From the NCBI GenBank assembly GCA_003225175.1, contig QIBA01000036.1, positions 62,001 to 126,000 of the forward strand: a stretch of 64,000 bases of DNA, read 5' to 3'. The stretch is from Acidobacteriota bacterium (GTDB taxonomy: Bacteria > Acidobacteriota > Terriglobia > Terriglobales > Acidobacteriaceae). Of this stretch, positions 8,855-17,302 are shown one piece after another. The notes under the pieces were generated by a model, which worked only from the letters and a program-made list of their open reading frames with translations, had not been told where the DNA came from and searched no databases. Numbering within the stretch: position 1 is the first letter of the stretch; every line of letters starts with the position of its first letter. The translations under genes and the position numbers were made by a program.

Positions 8855-11782
8855 TTAGTGAGCTCGCCGGCTGGCGTCTGCGACCATTGGATCTTCCGCT
8901 TCGGCTACCTTGAATCCCAAGAAGGTCTTGTATGCGTCCGAGGCGCCGCCGCTCTTCAGGCCTTCGAGATTGCGTCCAAGGTAGTAGTACGTTGCAGGAA
9001 AGAAGCGGAAGGTCGGCACGACATCCACGTACACATCGGTCGCTTCTCCGCGGCGTTTTACGCAGCTCGAAAGTTCGCTATCGGCTTCGGTGTATGCGCC
9101 CGCGGCGATGTAAGCTCGAGCTAGATCAAATCGGCCAATCCATGTATCGAATATCTCTTGCGCTTCCTGGAAATTCTTGATGGCGTCGGTCGGTTGATTG
9201 TGTCGGAGAGCAATATCACCCGCGATTACCTTCGCAAAGGCTCGAGGACCTGGCTCAAGATTTTTGCTCAACATTCCCGCAAGGATAATAGCTTTTGCGT
9301 CCTGTCCCGCCTGAGCATACAGGCGAGCTGCGGGGAAGAGCACCGCGTCCTTCTTAAGAGCAGTCGCCTTGTCCAGAGACCCAAGCGCATCAGAAGTCTT
9401 CCCCATCATGAGCTGCGCTTCAGCGAGCATGACATATTTCTGTGCCGCACTGTCTTCACTTCTTTGCGGAGTATCCGCAAGGTCGTGAGCGATGCCTTTT
9501 TGCAGTATTGGCAAAGCCGCACCGGGATTGCTGCGGTACAGAGCCAGGTCCGCCTCAGCCGTCGCCGCCAAAGAGGGGTTCACAGCTGCGAGCTGCTGAT
9601 AGCTTTGCGCAGCTTCCGAATATTTTCCTGACGCGATTTGCGCAAATCCAAGCGATAGATATGCCTTCGCGTATGACGAATTCAGTTCCAGCGCAGCGCG
9701 TGCTTCTTTCTCCGCTGTAGGAAAATCCCCTGCATAGGTGGCGTATAAAGCGACATTGCTGTGATACGGCACATTTTTCGGATAAATCGCCAACGCCTTT
9801 CGTGCCTCTTCAATGGCGCGTTTGATGTCATGCTGCAAATAGTAACCATAGGCCAGAGAGCTGTGTCCCATAGTGTCCGCAGGATACTGGTCTACCAGAG
9901 TGCTGAACTCCTCAACAGCTTTCTGCGGATTCATGCTGGCGAGATAGTAGCCGCCGCGAGTGCGAAATTTTTCGCGCTCGGTCATTCGGTCAACATGCTT
10001 CATCGCCAGCTTGTAATACTCAGTGGCCTCCTCGCGACGTCCTTTATTGAAGTACATCGCTGCCAATCCTGCGTATGCAGTTCCGAAGTTCGGGTCGAGG
10101 TCGAGGGCGTTTTTAAATGCCTTGATTGCCTCATCAGTCTTTCCGGCGTAACGCAGATCCTGGGCCACGCTGTAAGCGTGCGCTGCTTCAAGCGATGCCG
10201 AAGTGAACGTCTCCTTTTGCGCCAGTTTGGTCGATTCCGGCGTATTGTCGCCCAGCGTGTCGCGCAGATTCGTGGCAAGCGTACCGAGCGAACTGAGTAC
10301 TGCACCCTTGTTTTCCGCCTCGCTACTATTCTGGCCCATCACTTTGCCGGTGAGCGCATCAATCGCCTTGCAGGTGAGCTGATAGCCGTTTCCCGCTTTC
10401 CCAATCGACCCGCTGATCACGACGCTGACCCCTTCGCGCTCCGCGACGAGGCGCGCATTCGCCTCGTCCAATATTGTTCCTTTGCTGAGTGGGCCTTTTA
10501 GTACCTTCCGTGCCTGTCCACGGTCGTAAGAATTTACAAAGGGCGCCGCCTCGATCGCCAGGCCGAAGCTGGATTCGAGAGTTCCATCGAAGACCGAGTC
10601 GCCGGTGGTGTTCTCGAAATCTGCAAGCAAAACTGTGACCGGCTTGTGAGTCGTCGGAGATAATCTGGATCCGATGAACCAAACGCCAGTTGCGATTGCC
10701 GCGGCGATTACAGCCACCGCTGCACTGATCATCACGACTGTCCGCTTACTCACGCCGCTGGGCAGCGGCTTAGCAAAAACTGACGACGGACGCTTCCCTT
10801 GTAGCTCCTCGATCGCCGCGATTAGCTCGTTGATGCTTTGATAGCGGTTCTTGGGATCCGTCTCGAGACACTTAGCGACAACGGCACTGATTGATCGCGG
10901 AATGCTTGCATCAACCTCTGACATCGAGACCGCACGCTCCTGTGTCCGCTTCAGCAAGCTGGCAATCGCACTCTCCGCCGCGTAAGGCGTCCGGCCGGTA
11001 ATCAGCTCGTAAAGAATCAATCCAATCGTGAACAGGTCAGACCGTTCGTCGAGAGACTCGGCCCTCGCCTGCTCAGGCGACATATACTCCATCGTGCCAA
11101 GCATCGCGCCGGTCTGAGTCATGCCTCCGCCATCAAGCGAGCGAGCGAGACCGAAGTCCATGACGACTACACGCCCCTGCTGATCGCGCATAATGTTGCC
11201 CGGCTTCAGATCGCGATGGATTACACCCTCGGCGTGTGCGGCGGCCAAGCCCAGGCAAACCTGGTGCATGATGTCGAGCGCCTCGGCAGCGGGAAGTTTG
11301 CCGTGTTGCGCGAGCAGGCCGCGGAGATCACGTCCATTGATGAACTCCATGGTGATGAACTTGATGCCGCCGGATTCGCGCACATCGAAGATACGTACTA
11401 CGTTCTTATGCGCAATCTGCCGAGCCAAAAGGAGTTCCTGCTTGAAGCGCTGGAGGAGCTCGGGATTCGATGCCAGATCGGGACGAATGACTTTCAGGGC
11501 AATCTCGCGCTCGATGTCGCGATCGTATGCTTTATAAACAGCACCCATGCCGCCCAGCCCAAGCATGGCGATAATTTCATAACGTCCGCCGAGCAGAGTA
11601 CCGGGTTCAAGGATGGCCGAGGAGTTGATGGCAGCGCGGGCAGCCGCTGCTGAACCTGCGCCCGTAGGAATGCCGCCAGTGACAAACGGACTAGGAGCTC
11701 CTGTTCCCGAACTCTCGTCTTTGACGGCGGGACCGGCGCCCAGAGTGGGGTCCTCGTGTCGTCGTCGGTCGCGCGGCTCCAT
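8855..11782 (-). CDS. Ser/Thr protein kinase with transmembrane segment and TPR region
   Basis: A 975-residue Hanks-type kinase. The catalytic domain spans about residues 68-335: glycine loop LGLGGMGAVY, Lys97, HRDLKPGN with catalytic Asp191, DFG at 209-211 and SPE at 235-237. One transmembrane helix lies near residues 346-371 (MISAAVAVIAAAIATGVWFI). The extracytoplasmic part begins with a domain resembling those of TPR kinases of this phylum (VTVLLADFENTTGDSVFDGTLE), followed by TPR-like helices from about 550 to 900 (for example AIKAFKNALDLDPNFGTAYAGLA). The architecture suggests a signalling kinase sensing through TPR-mediated protein contacts; its substrates are unknown. It stands alone on the minus strand. 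Confidence 0.9.
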   Translation of the reverse strand: MEPRDRRRHEDPTLGAGPAVKDESSGTGAPSPFVTGGIPTGAGSAAAARAAINSSAILEPGTLLGGRYEIIAMLGLGGMGAVYKAYDRDIEREIALKVIRPDLASNPELLQRFKQELLLARQIAHKNVVRIFDVRESGGIKFITMEFINGRDLRGLLAQHGKLPAAEALDIMHQVCLGLAAAHAEGVIHRDLKPGNIMRDQQGRVVVMDFGLARSLDGGGMTQTGAMLGTMEYMSPEQARAESLDERSDLFTIGLILYELITGRTPYAAESAIASLLKRTQERAVSMSEVDASIPRSISAVVAKCLETDPKNRYQSINELIAAIEELQGKRPSSVFAKPLPSGVSKRTVVMISAAVAVIAAAIATGVWFIGSRLSPTTHKPVTVLLADFENTTGDSVFDGTLESSFGLAIEAAPFVNSYDRGQARKVLKGPLSKGTILDEANARLVAEREGVSVVISGSIGKAGNGYQLTCKAIDALTGKVMGQNSSEAENKGAVLSSLGTLATNLRDTLGDNTPESTKLAQKETFTSASLEAAHAYSVAQDLRYAGKTDEAIKAFKNALDLDPNFGTAYAGLAAMYFNKGRREEATEYYKLAMKHVDRMTEREKFRTRGGYYLASMNPQKAVEEFSTLVDQYPADTMGHSSLAYGYYLQHDIKRAIEEARKALAIYPKNVPYHSNVALYATYAGDFPTAEKEARAALELNSSYAKAYLSLGFAQIASGKYSEAAQSYQQLAAVNPSLAATAEADLALYRSNPGAALPILQKGIAHDLADTPQRSEDSAAQKYVMLAEAQLMMGKTSDALGSLDKATALKKDAVLFPAARLYAQAGQDAKAIILAGMLSKNLEPGPRAFAKVIAGDIALRHNQPTDAIKNFQEAQEIFDTWIGRFDLARAYIAAGAYTEADSELSSCVKRRGEATDVYVDVVPTFRFFPATYYYLGRNLEGLKSGGASDAYKTFLGFKVAEAEDPMVADASRRAH

Positions 11783-12087
11783 GCAAGCGCCTCGGGGTAC
11801 AGATTGCTGGGAGAGTTGTCGAAGTATATAACAAATATCTTTCCGAAGTTCCTGTAATGGGTACGAGTTATCAGCGCCGTGGGTTCATCTCTCAAAGCGG
11901 CCGCCCTTGGCAATTCAGGTAACCTGTCCGGGTATTCCCGACACTCCGAAGGTTACTTAAACGCAAGCGTGCGACGAGCTATGAGCTTTAAGCTTGAGGA
12001 GCAGCTCGGTATTAGACATCCGTTATAATCCAAACAGCTTGATTACCCGGCGAATGCGATGTTTCTGCCGATGCTCGCATAATCTCC
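11783..12087. other. intergenic region between kinase and tRNA-Ser
   Basis: These 305 bases separate the divergently placed kinase and the tRNA. They must hold the kinase promoter (minus strand) and the tRNA promoter. Apart from the TATAAT at 12024-12029, no open frame, repeat or strong hairpin was recognised. Confidence 0.6.
12024..12029 (+). promoter_or_regulatory. probable -10 box for tRNA-Ser
   Basis: A perfect TATAAT lies 58 bases before the tRNA 5' end. No matching -35 hexamer is seen at 16-18 bases, so the promoter call rests on the -10 element and on position. Confidence 0.45.
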
Positions 12088-12180
12088 GGAGAGGTGGCCG
12101 AGTGGCTGAAGGCGGCGGTTTGCTAAACCGTTATAGGGTCAAAAGCTCTATCGGGGGTTCGAATCCCCCCCTCTCCGCCA
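12088..12180 (+). tRNA. tRNA-Ser (anticodon GCT), CCA encoded
   Basis: A class II tRNA of 93 nt. The acceptor arm GGAGAGG pairs with CCTCTCC, followed by discriminator G and an encoded CCA. The anticodon loop TTGCTAA places GCT, which reads AGC/AGT serine codons. There is a long variable arm, as in serine tRNAs, and the T arm contains GGTTCGAATC. Confidence 0.95.
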
Positions 12181-12279
12181 GTTTCCCCGTTCAAATTGCC
12201 CATTTCTGAAGAGTAAGCCTGCTGCGGTATTATGCATTCCACCTCTTCGATGACTTGCCAGCAAAGTCTCTGAGACCGA

Positions 12280-14508
12280 ATGACAGAGCGTCTGATTGGA
12301 TCTTCTCTTCCCCGCACTGAAGGTCGCAGCAAGGTTACCGGGCAAGCGCGATACGTGGACGATCTCTCCTTTCCCGAGATGCTGCATGGCGTTACCGTCC
12401 GCAGCTCCATCGCCCGCGGAAGCATCCGCAACATTCAGTTTGATCCCCGGATTCCCTGGCACGAGTTCACGATTGTGACTTCTCTTGATATTCCGGGCAG
12501 GAATCGAATCGCGCTCATTGCCGACGATCAGCCTTGTCTCTCCGAGAAGATAATTAATCATGCCGAAGAGCCTGTCTTACTCCTCGCGCATAGCGACGAG
12601 CAATTGCTGGAAGAAGCCCGGCGATTCGTGACGCTCGACATCGATCCGCTTCCGGCAATCTTCGACATCGACGATGCCTTGGCCAAAAAAGAGATCATCT
12701 GGGGCAGTGACAACGTCTTCAAGACTTTGCTCGTGGAGAAAGGGGACGTGGACAGCGCGTGGGCCAAAGCCCACGTCATCGTTGAAGGCGAGTACCACAC
12801 CGGAGCACAAGAGCAGCTTTACATTGAGCCTCAAGGGATGATTGCACAGTACAGTCCTGAATCGGGAATTACGATCTGGGGCTCGATGCAATGCCCTTAT
12901 TATGTTCATAAGGCTCTCATACTTCTTCTGAATTTGCCTTCAGAAAAAGTTCGCGTGATTCAGACTGAGACCGGCGGTGCATTCGGTGGGAAGGAAGAAT
13001 ATCCGTCGGTGATTGCTTGTCATGCGGCGCTGCTGGCGAGGAAGGCCGGTAGGCCGGTGAAGATTATCTATGATCGCGCGGAAGACATGGCGGCGACAAC
13101 GAAACGTCATCCATCGCGGACACGCCACCGCACTGCTGTGAGCCGCGACGGCAAGCTGCTTGCGATGGACATTGAATTTACAGTGGACGGCGGCGCTTAC
13201 AGCACGCTCTCAACCGTAGTGCTCTCACGCGGCACAATTCACGCAGGAGGTCCCTATGTCTGCCCGAACGTCCGCATTCGGAGCAAGGCTGTAGCTACGA
13301 ATCATCCTCCGCATGGCGCTTTTCGTGGTTTTGGCGCTCCGCAAAGTATCTTCGCGCTGGAGCGCCACATGGACCGAGTCGCGAAAAGACTCAACATGTC
13401 GCCGGCTGAATTTCGCCGACGGAACTTCGTTCATGAAGGGGAAAGCCTTGCGGTAAGCCAGATTGTGCGCGAGCCAATAAATCTCGAGCAGCTCATGAAC
13501 CGAGCTTTGGAGTTAAGCGAGTACCGCCTAAAGCAGGAACGCTTTGCTCGCGAGAATCAGACGTCGAAAATCAAGCGCGGCATGGGCTTTGCATCGTTCA
13601 TGCACGGCGCTGGATTCACCGGATCCGGAGAACGCTCCATGGGCTCGGTCCTCGCCGTAGAAGTTACCAAGGAGGGCAGGATCCGAGTACTCGCGTCAAG
13701 TACTGAAATGGGACAGGGGACAAACACCGTCTTTCGCCAAATCGCGGCAGAGGCGCTGGGAGTCGAAATTGATGCAGTGGAAGTAGCCACTCCGGATACT
13801 TCGATGGTCCCAAACAGTGGCCCAACCGTGGCTTCGCGGACTTGCATGATTGTCGGCAAGCTCGTGGAGTCGGCGTGTCTGCAAATTCGCGAGGTCCTGG
13901 TTCACAGTGAGCTATTGCGCCGCGAATACTCGGCTGAGGAATTCAAGATGGCCTGCGGGCAATACATTCAGCGGCATGGGATGCTCAAGGCTGAGAGTAA
14001 GTACTCGACTCCTGCGGGCATCTTTTGGGATGATGAGAAATATCAAGGGGACGCGTATGCGACCTATGCGTGGGCAGTGTACGTTGCCGAGGTCTCCGTC
14101 GACTCGCGCACCTGGGAGACGCAAGTCGAGGATTTTGTTGCAGTGCAGGAGGTAGGTCGAGTGGTCAATCCCATTCTGGCACATGGCCAAATCGAGGGTG
14201 GGGTGGCGCAGGGCATCGGATACGCGCTGTATGAAGATGTCTGCTGGCGAGAAGGGCGCATGGTAAACGCTCAGATGACGAATTACATCATGCCGACATC
14301 AGCAGATCTTCCGCCGATTCGCGTTTACTTCGAAGAAGTTCCATACAAACACGGTCCCGGAGGTGCGAAGGGTATAGGTGAACTGCCGATCGACGGACCC
14401 GCGCCCGCCATCGTCAACGCAATTGAAAATGCGATCGGAGTACCCATAGACCGCATTCCGGCGACGCCGGAAGTGCTGATGCGAGCGACGGAGGCTGCAC
14501 TTGTCTGA
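12280..14508 (+). CDS. xdhA: xanthine dehydrogenase, molybdopterin-binding subunit
   Basis: A 742-residue large subunit of the xanthine oxidase family, which oxidises hypoxanthine/xanthine to urate. Motifs include the N-terminal LPRTEGRSKVTGQARYVDD, GGAFGGKEEYPS at the molybdopterin site, RGFGAPQ, EMGQGTNTVFRQIAAEALG, and the C-terminal GPGGAKGIGELP, which contains the conserved catalytic-type Glu. The family also contains CO and aldehyde dehydrogenases; the purine role is inferred from the uricase and allantoinase genes in the same operon. ATG 12280 follows a weak ribosome binding site (TGAGA). The gene overlaps the Fe-S subunit by 8 bases. No XdhC-type maturation chaperone is present in the window. 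Confidence 0.88.
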   Translation: MTERLIGSSLPRTEGRSKVTGQARYVDDLSFPEMLHGVTVRSSIARGSIRNIQFDPRIPWHEFTIVTSLDIPGRNRIALIADDQPCLSEKIINHAEEPVLLLAHSDEQLLEEARRFVTLDIDPLPAIFDIDDALAKKEIIWGSDNVFKTLLVEKGDVDSAWAKAHVIVEGEYHTGAQEQLYIEPQGMIAQYSPESGITIWGSMQCPYYVHKALILLLNLPSEKVRVIQTETGGAFGGKEEYPSVIACHAALLARKAGRPVKIIYDRAEDMAATTKRHPSRTRHRTAVSRDGKLLAMDIEFTVDGGAYSTLSTVVLSRGTIHAGGPYVCPNVRIRSKAVATNHPPHGAFRGFGAPQSIFALERHMDRVAKRLNMSPAEFRRRNFVHEGESLAVSQIVREPINLEQLMNRALELSEYRLKQERFARENQTSKIKRGMGFASFMHGAGFTGSGERSMGSVLAVEVTKEGRIRVLASSTEMGQGTNTVFRQIAAEALGVEIDAVEVATPDTSMVPNSGPTVASRTCMIVGKLVESACLQIREVLVHSELLRREYSAEEFKMACGQYIQRHGMLKAESKYSTPAGIFWDDEKYQGDAYATYAWAVYVAEVSVDSRTWETQVEDFVAVQEVGRVVNPILAHGQIEGGVAQGIGYALYEDVCWREGRMVNAQMTNYIMPTSADLPPIRVYFEEVPYKHGPGGAKGIGELPIDGPAPAIVNAIENAIGVPIDRIPATPEVLMRATEAALV

Positions 14509-14995
14509 AGAACTCCGCCCGAACGTTCGGTTTACGGTGAACGGAAAGCCGCAGTCTGTAACTGCTCATCCTTTGCGCCGCTTGCTTGATGTATTGCGTG
14601 AAGATCTGCATCTCACGGGGACCAAGGAAGGATGCGGCGAAGGTGAGTGTGGCGCGTGCGCGGTGTTGCTCGACGGGGAGATCGTCAATAGCTGTCTGAT
14701 TCCAATTCTGCAAGTGCAAGAAACCCAAGTAATCACAATCGAAGGACTGGCTCAGAACGAAAAAGCCAGGGTGTTACAGGAGGCGTTTGTTGAGTGTGGT
14801 GGCGCGCAATGTGGCATTTGCACTCCAGGTATGGTGGTGGCGTCTTGGACTCTGCTCGAACGCAATCCCCTCCCGACCGATCAAGACCTGCGAAATGTCC
14901 TCGCGGGGAACCTGTGCCGATGTACCGGTTACACACGGATCTTTGAGGCGATCAAGACAGCATCCGGAAGACTGGCACAGGCTGTGGCCAAATGA
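14501..14995 (+). CDS. xdhC: xanthine dehydrogenase, [2Fe-2S] subunit
   Basis: A 164-residue iron-sulfur subunit that passes electrons from the molybdenum centre to the FAD subunit. The plant-type ferredoxin cluster is Cys45, Cys50, Cys53 and Cys65 (GCGEGECGAC ... NSC). The second, helical-domain cluster is Cys104, Cys107, Cys139 and Cys141 (CGICTPG, NLCRCTGY). Translation starts at TTG 14501, eight bases before the end of the Mo subunit, and ends in a 4-base ATGA overlap with the FAD subunit, so the three subunits are tightly coupled. The symbol follows E. coli usage; in Bacillus this subunit is PucE. Confidence 0.9.
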   Translation: MSEELRPNVRFTVNGKPQSVTAHPLRRLLDVLREDLHLTGTKEGCGEGECGACAVLLDGEIVNSCLIPILQVQETQVITIEGLAQNEKARVLQEAFVECGGAQCGICTPGMVVASWTLLERNPLPTDQDLRNVLAGNLCRCTGYTRIFEAIKTASGRLAQAVAK

Positions 14996-15849
14996 AATCG
15001 TATCTCCTACGCTATCAAATGCGCCAGGCCCGAGATCTCGGCGAGGCGCTGGAAATGGTGTCCTCCGAACCCGGCGAGTGGAAGCCTTTTGCCGGTGGCA
15101 CCGATTTGATGGTGCTTCTCGAGCAAGGTAAGTTGGCGCATCGCAAAAACTTTGTAGATCTTATGCGTGTAAGGGAGCTGCGTGGCATTGAGGTCAAAAG
15201 CACTCATGTAACGATCGGCGCTCTCACGAGGTACAGTGAGCTGCAGCGCAATGCTGTTCTACAAAGTGAGTTCCAGCTGCTGTGTCAAGCAGCGAGTGAG
15301 ACTGGCAGTATTGCTAACCAGAATCGTGGAACGCTCGCAGGGAATATCGCGAATGCATCGCCTGCCGCGGATTCACCTCCCGCATTGCTCGCGTACGATG
15401 CCGAGTTGGAACTCATGTCACACCGCGGAGTGAGAAGAGTTCCCTACTCGCGCTTTCATACCGGCTACAAGCAAATGGATCTGGCGTCCGACGAGATCAT
15501 CTCTCGCATTCGTCTGCCTCGCCGCAACAAGCAATGGCGACAGCACTACCGAAAGGTGGGAACCCGCAAGGCACAGGCGATTTCAAAAGTTTGTTTCGCC
15601 GGAGCAGCTGAGGTTGAAGATGGCAAAATCCGTGACATTCGTGTTGCCCTGGGGAGCGTCGCACCAACCGTTCTTCGCTGCTTGAAGACTGAAGCGTTGT
15701 TACTCGGCGGCGCAGGATCCTCTCGAATTAGAGAAGCACAGGAGCAACTCGCCGCGGAAATGAGTCCGGTTGACGATTTCCGTTCCAATGCCCAATATCG
15801 AACGCGCGTGGCGCAAAATCTGCTCGCAGAATTCCTTCTTCAGCTATGA
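14992..15849 (+). CDS. xdhB: xanthine dehydrogenase, FAD-binding subunit
   Basis: A 285-residue FAD-binding subunit of the molybdopterin dehydrogenase type. It shows the flavin-binding motif FAGGTDLMV near residue 38 and the second motif NQNRGTLAGNIANASPAADSPP, then the C-terminal CO-dehydrogenase flavoprotein domain with the phrase RKAQAISKV. The start is set by the ATGA overlap with the Fe-S subunit. With the two preceding genes it makes a complete three-chain xanthine dehydrogenase. Confidence 0.9.
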   Translation: MKSYLLRYQMRQARDLGEALEMVSSEPGEWKPFAGGTDLMVLLEQGKLAHRKNFVDLMRVRELRGIEVKSTHVTIGALTRYSELQRNAVLQSEFQLLCQAASETGSIANQNRGTLAGNIANASPAADSPPALLAYDAELELMSHRGVRRVPYSRFHTGYKQMDLASDEIISRIRLPRRNKQWRQHYRKVGTRKAQAISKVCFAGAAEVEDGKIRDIRVALGSVAPTVLRCLKTEALLLGGAGSSRIREAQEQLAAEMSPVDDFRSNAQYRTRVAQNLLAEFLLQL

Positions 15850-15947
15850 GTTCCGGAGAGCCGGATAAAAGCGCAGGAACTGCGTCTCTCGCTAATGGAG
15901 TGGCCGTTGCAGCGCGAGAGTTAACTTTTGCAAGGACATGCCCGTGA
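15846..15947 (+). CDS. possible 33-residue ORF bridging xdhB and allantoinase
   Basis: An ATG at 15846 overlaps the xdhB stop (ATGA). The frame runs 33 codons to TGA 15945-15947, passing 10 bases beyond the allantoinase ATG in another frame. It might be a translational-coupling leader. The peptide has no recognisable features, so it may be noncoding. Confidence 0.25.
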   Translation: MSSGEPDKSAGTASLANGVAVAARELTFARTCP

Positions 15948-17302
15948 GGGCAAGCGAACGCGTGCTTCGCAGCAATCGCGTTGTGCTCCCTGAAGGCATC
16001 CGCGCGGCTGCGATCGTGGTGCGCGACGGAGTGATTGCCAAGATCATTGAGCACAAAGCCATTCCGTGTGATGAGGTTATCGATTTCGAGGACTCAGTGA
16101 TCATGCCCGGAATCGTTGACACCCACGTACACATTAACGAGCCTGGCCGCACGGAATGGGAAGGATTTGAAACAGCAACAATGGCCGCCGCCGCTGGCGG
16201 TGTAACTACCTTGATCGACATGCCGCTCAATAGCATCCCTGCCACTACGACTATTGCGGCATTTCGAGAGAAGGTAGCGTTCGCCCAGGGCAAGTTGTTT
16301 GTCGATGTTGGCTTTTGGGGTGGAATGATTCCGGGAAATGTGGCCGAACTCTCGCGTATGTATGGAGAAGGAGTATTCGGTTTCAAATGCTTTCTAATTG
16401 CCTCAGGCGTGCCAGAGTTCGAGGCACTTAGTGAGTCCGAGCTGCGGCTCGCGTTCCCCGAATTGGCTCGGATCGACGCGCTGCTGCTTGCGCATGCGGA
16501 ACTTCCCGGTCCAATCGAAGACGCGACACAGAGGATCAGCCGGAGAGATTCCCGGTCCTATTCAACTTGGCTCGCGTCACATCCTTCAACAGCAGAAGAC
16601 CAGGCGATCGACCTACTCATTCGGCTGTCGAAGGAGTACAAGGCCAGGGTGCATATAGTCCATCTATCATCCTCCGCAGCTGCGCCGATCATTTGCGCGG
16701 CTAAAGCTGGTGGAACGAAGCTTACCGTTGAAACTTGCCCACATTACCTGACGATAGCTGCAGAAGAAATTCCGGATGGCGCAACTCAATACAAATGTGC
16801 GCCTCCCATTCGTGAGACTGCTAATCAAGAGCGTCTCTGGAAAGCTTTGGGCGACGGCACGATCGACTTTGTTGCGAGCGATCACTCTCCCGCGCCTCCA
16901 CAAACGAAGTGCACGGATACCGGAGACTACATGCGAGCGTGGGGCGGAATCGCTTCGCTACAACTCACGCTTCCGCTACTTTGGACTCGTGCTCACAAAC
17001 GTGGATTCGGCATCGAGGACATCGCACGTTGGCTGTGTCGAGAACCCGCCCGGATTTCGGGATTGTTGAAAAAGGGCGAAATTGCTGCCGGACGAGATGC
17101 CGACTTGGTAGTCTGGAATCCGGATCAGTCGTTCCAGGTGCAAGCTGAAAAAATGTTCTTTCGGCACAAGCTCACACCCTATTCTGGACAAACTCTTTTT
17201 GGAATCGTGCAATCGACCTTTCTTCGTGGGGAAGAGATCTATACTTCCGGCGACTTTCCACTTGGGCAGCGAGGACATGTCTTGCGTCGAGGAGAGGCAT
17301 GA
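15938..17302 (+). CDS. allB: allantoinase
   Basis: A 454-residue cyclic amidohydrolase that opens the allantoin ring to give allantoate. Metal ligands of the dihydroorotase/allantoinase fold are present: His63 and His65 (DTHVHINEPGRTEWEG), the Lys150 that becomes carbamylated (GFKCFL), His186 (LAHAE), His242 (IVHLSS) and Asp315 (ASDHSPAP). The glycine-rich entry AAAGGVTTLIDMPLNS is typical of allantoinase. AAGGA lies just before ATG 15938. The last four bases overlap the start of the allantoicase gene. Hydantoinase or dihydroorotase are alternatives by fold, but the neighbours decide for allantoinase. Confidence 0.92.
   Translation: MPVRASERVLRSNRVVLPEGIRAAAIVVRDGVIAKIIEHKAIPCDEVIDFEDSVIMPGIVDTHVHINEPGRTEWEGFETATMAAAAGGVTTLIDMPLNSIPATTTIAAFREKVAFAQGKLFVDVGFWGGMIPGNVAELSRMYGEGVFGFKCFLIASGVPEFEALSESELRLAFPELARIDALLLAHAELPGPIEDATQRISRRDSRSYSTWLASHPSTAEDQAIDLLIRLSKEYKARVHIVHLSSSAAAPIICAAKAGGTKLTVETCPHYLTIAAEEIPDGATQYKCAPPIRETANQERLWKALGDGTIDFVASDHSPAPPQTKCTDTGDYMRAWGGIASLQLTLPLLWTRAHKRGFGIEDIARWLCREPARISGLLKKGEIAAGRDADLVVWNPDQSFQVQAEKMFFRHKLTPYSGQTLFGIVQSTFLRGEEIYTSGDFPLGQRGHVLRRGEA

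Noticed and set aside
9761-10501. A 246-residue plus-strand frame inside the TPR kinase gene
   Set aside because: It lies entirely antisense to the well-supported kinase coding sequence and has no family similarity.
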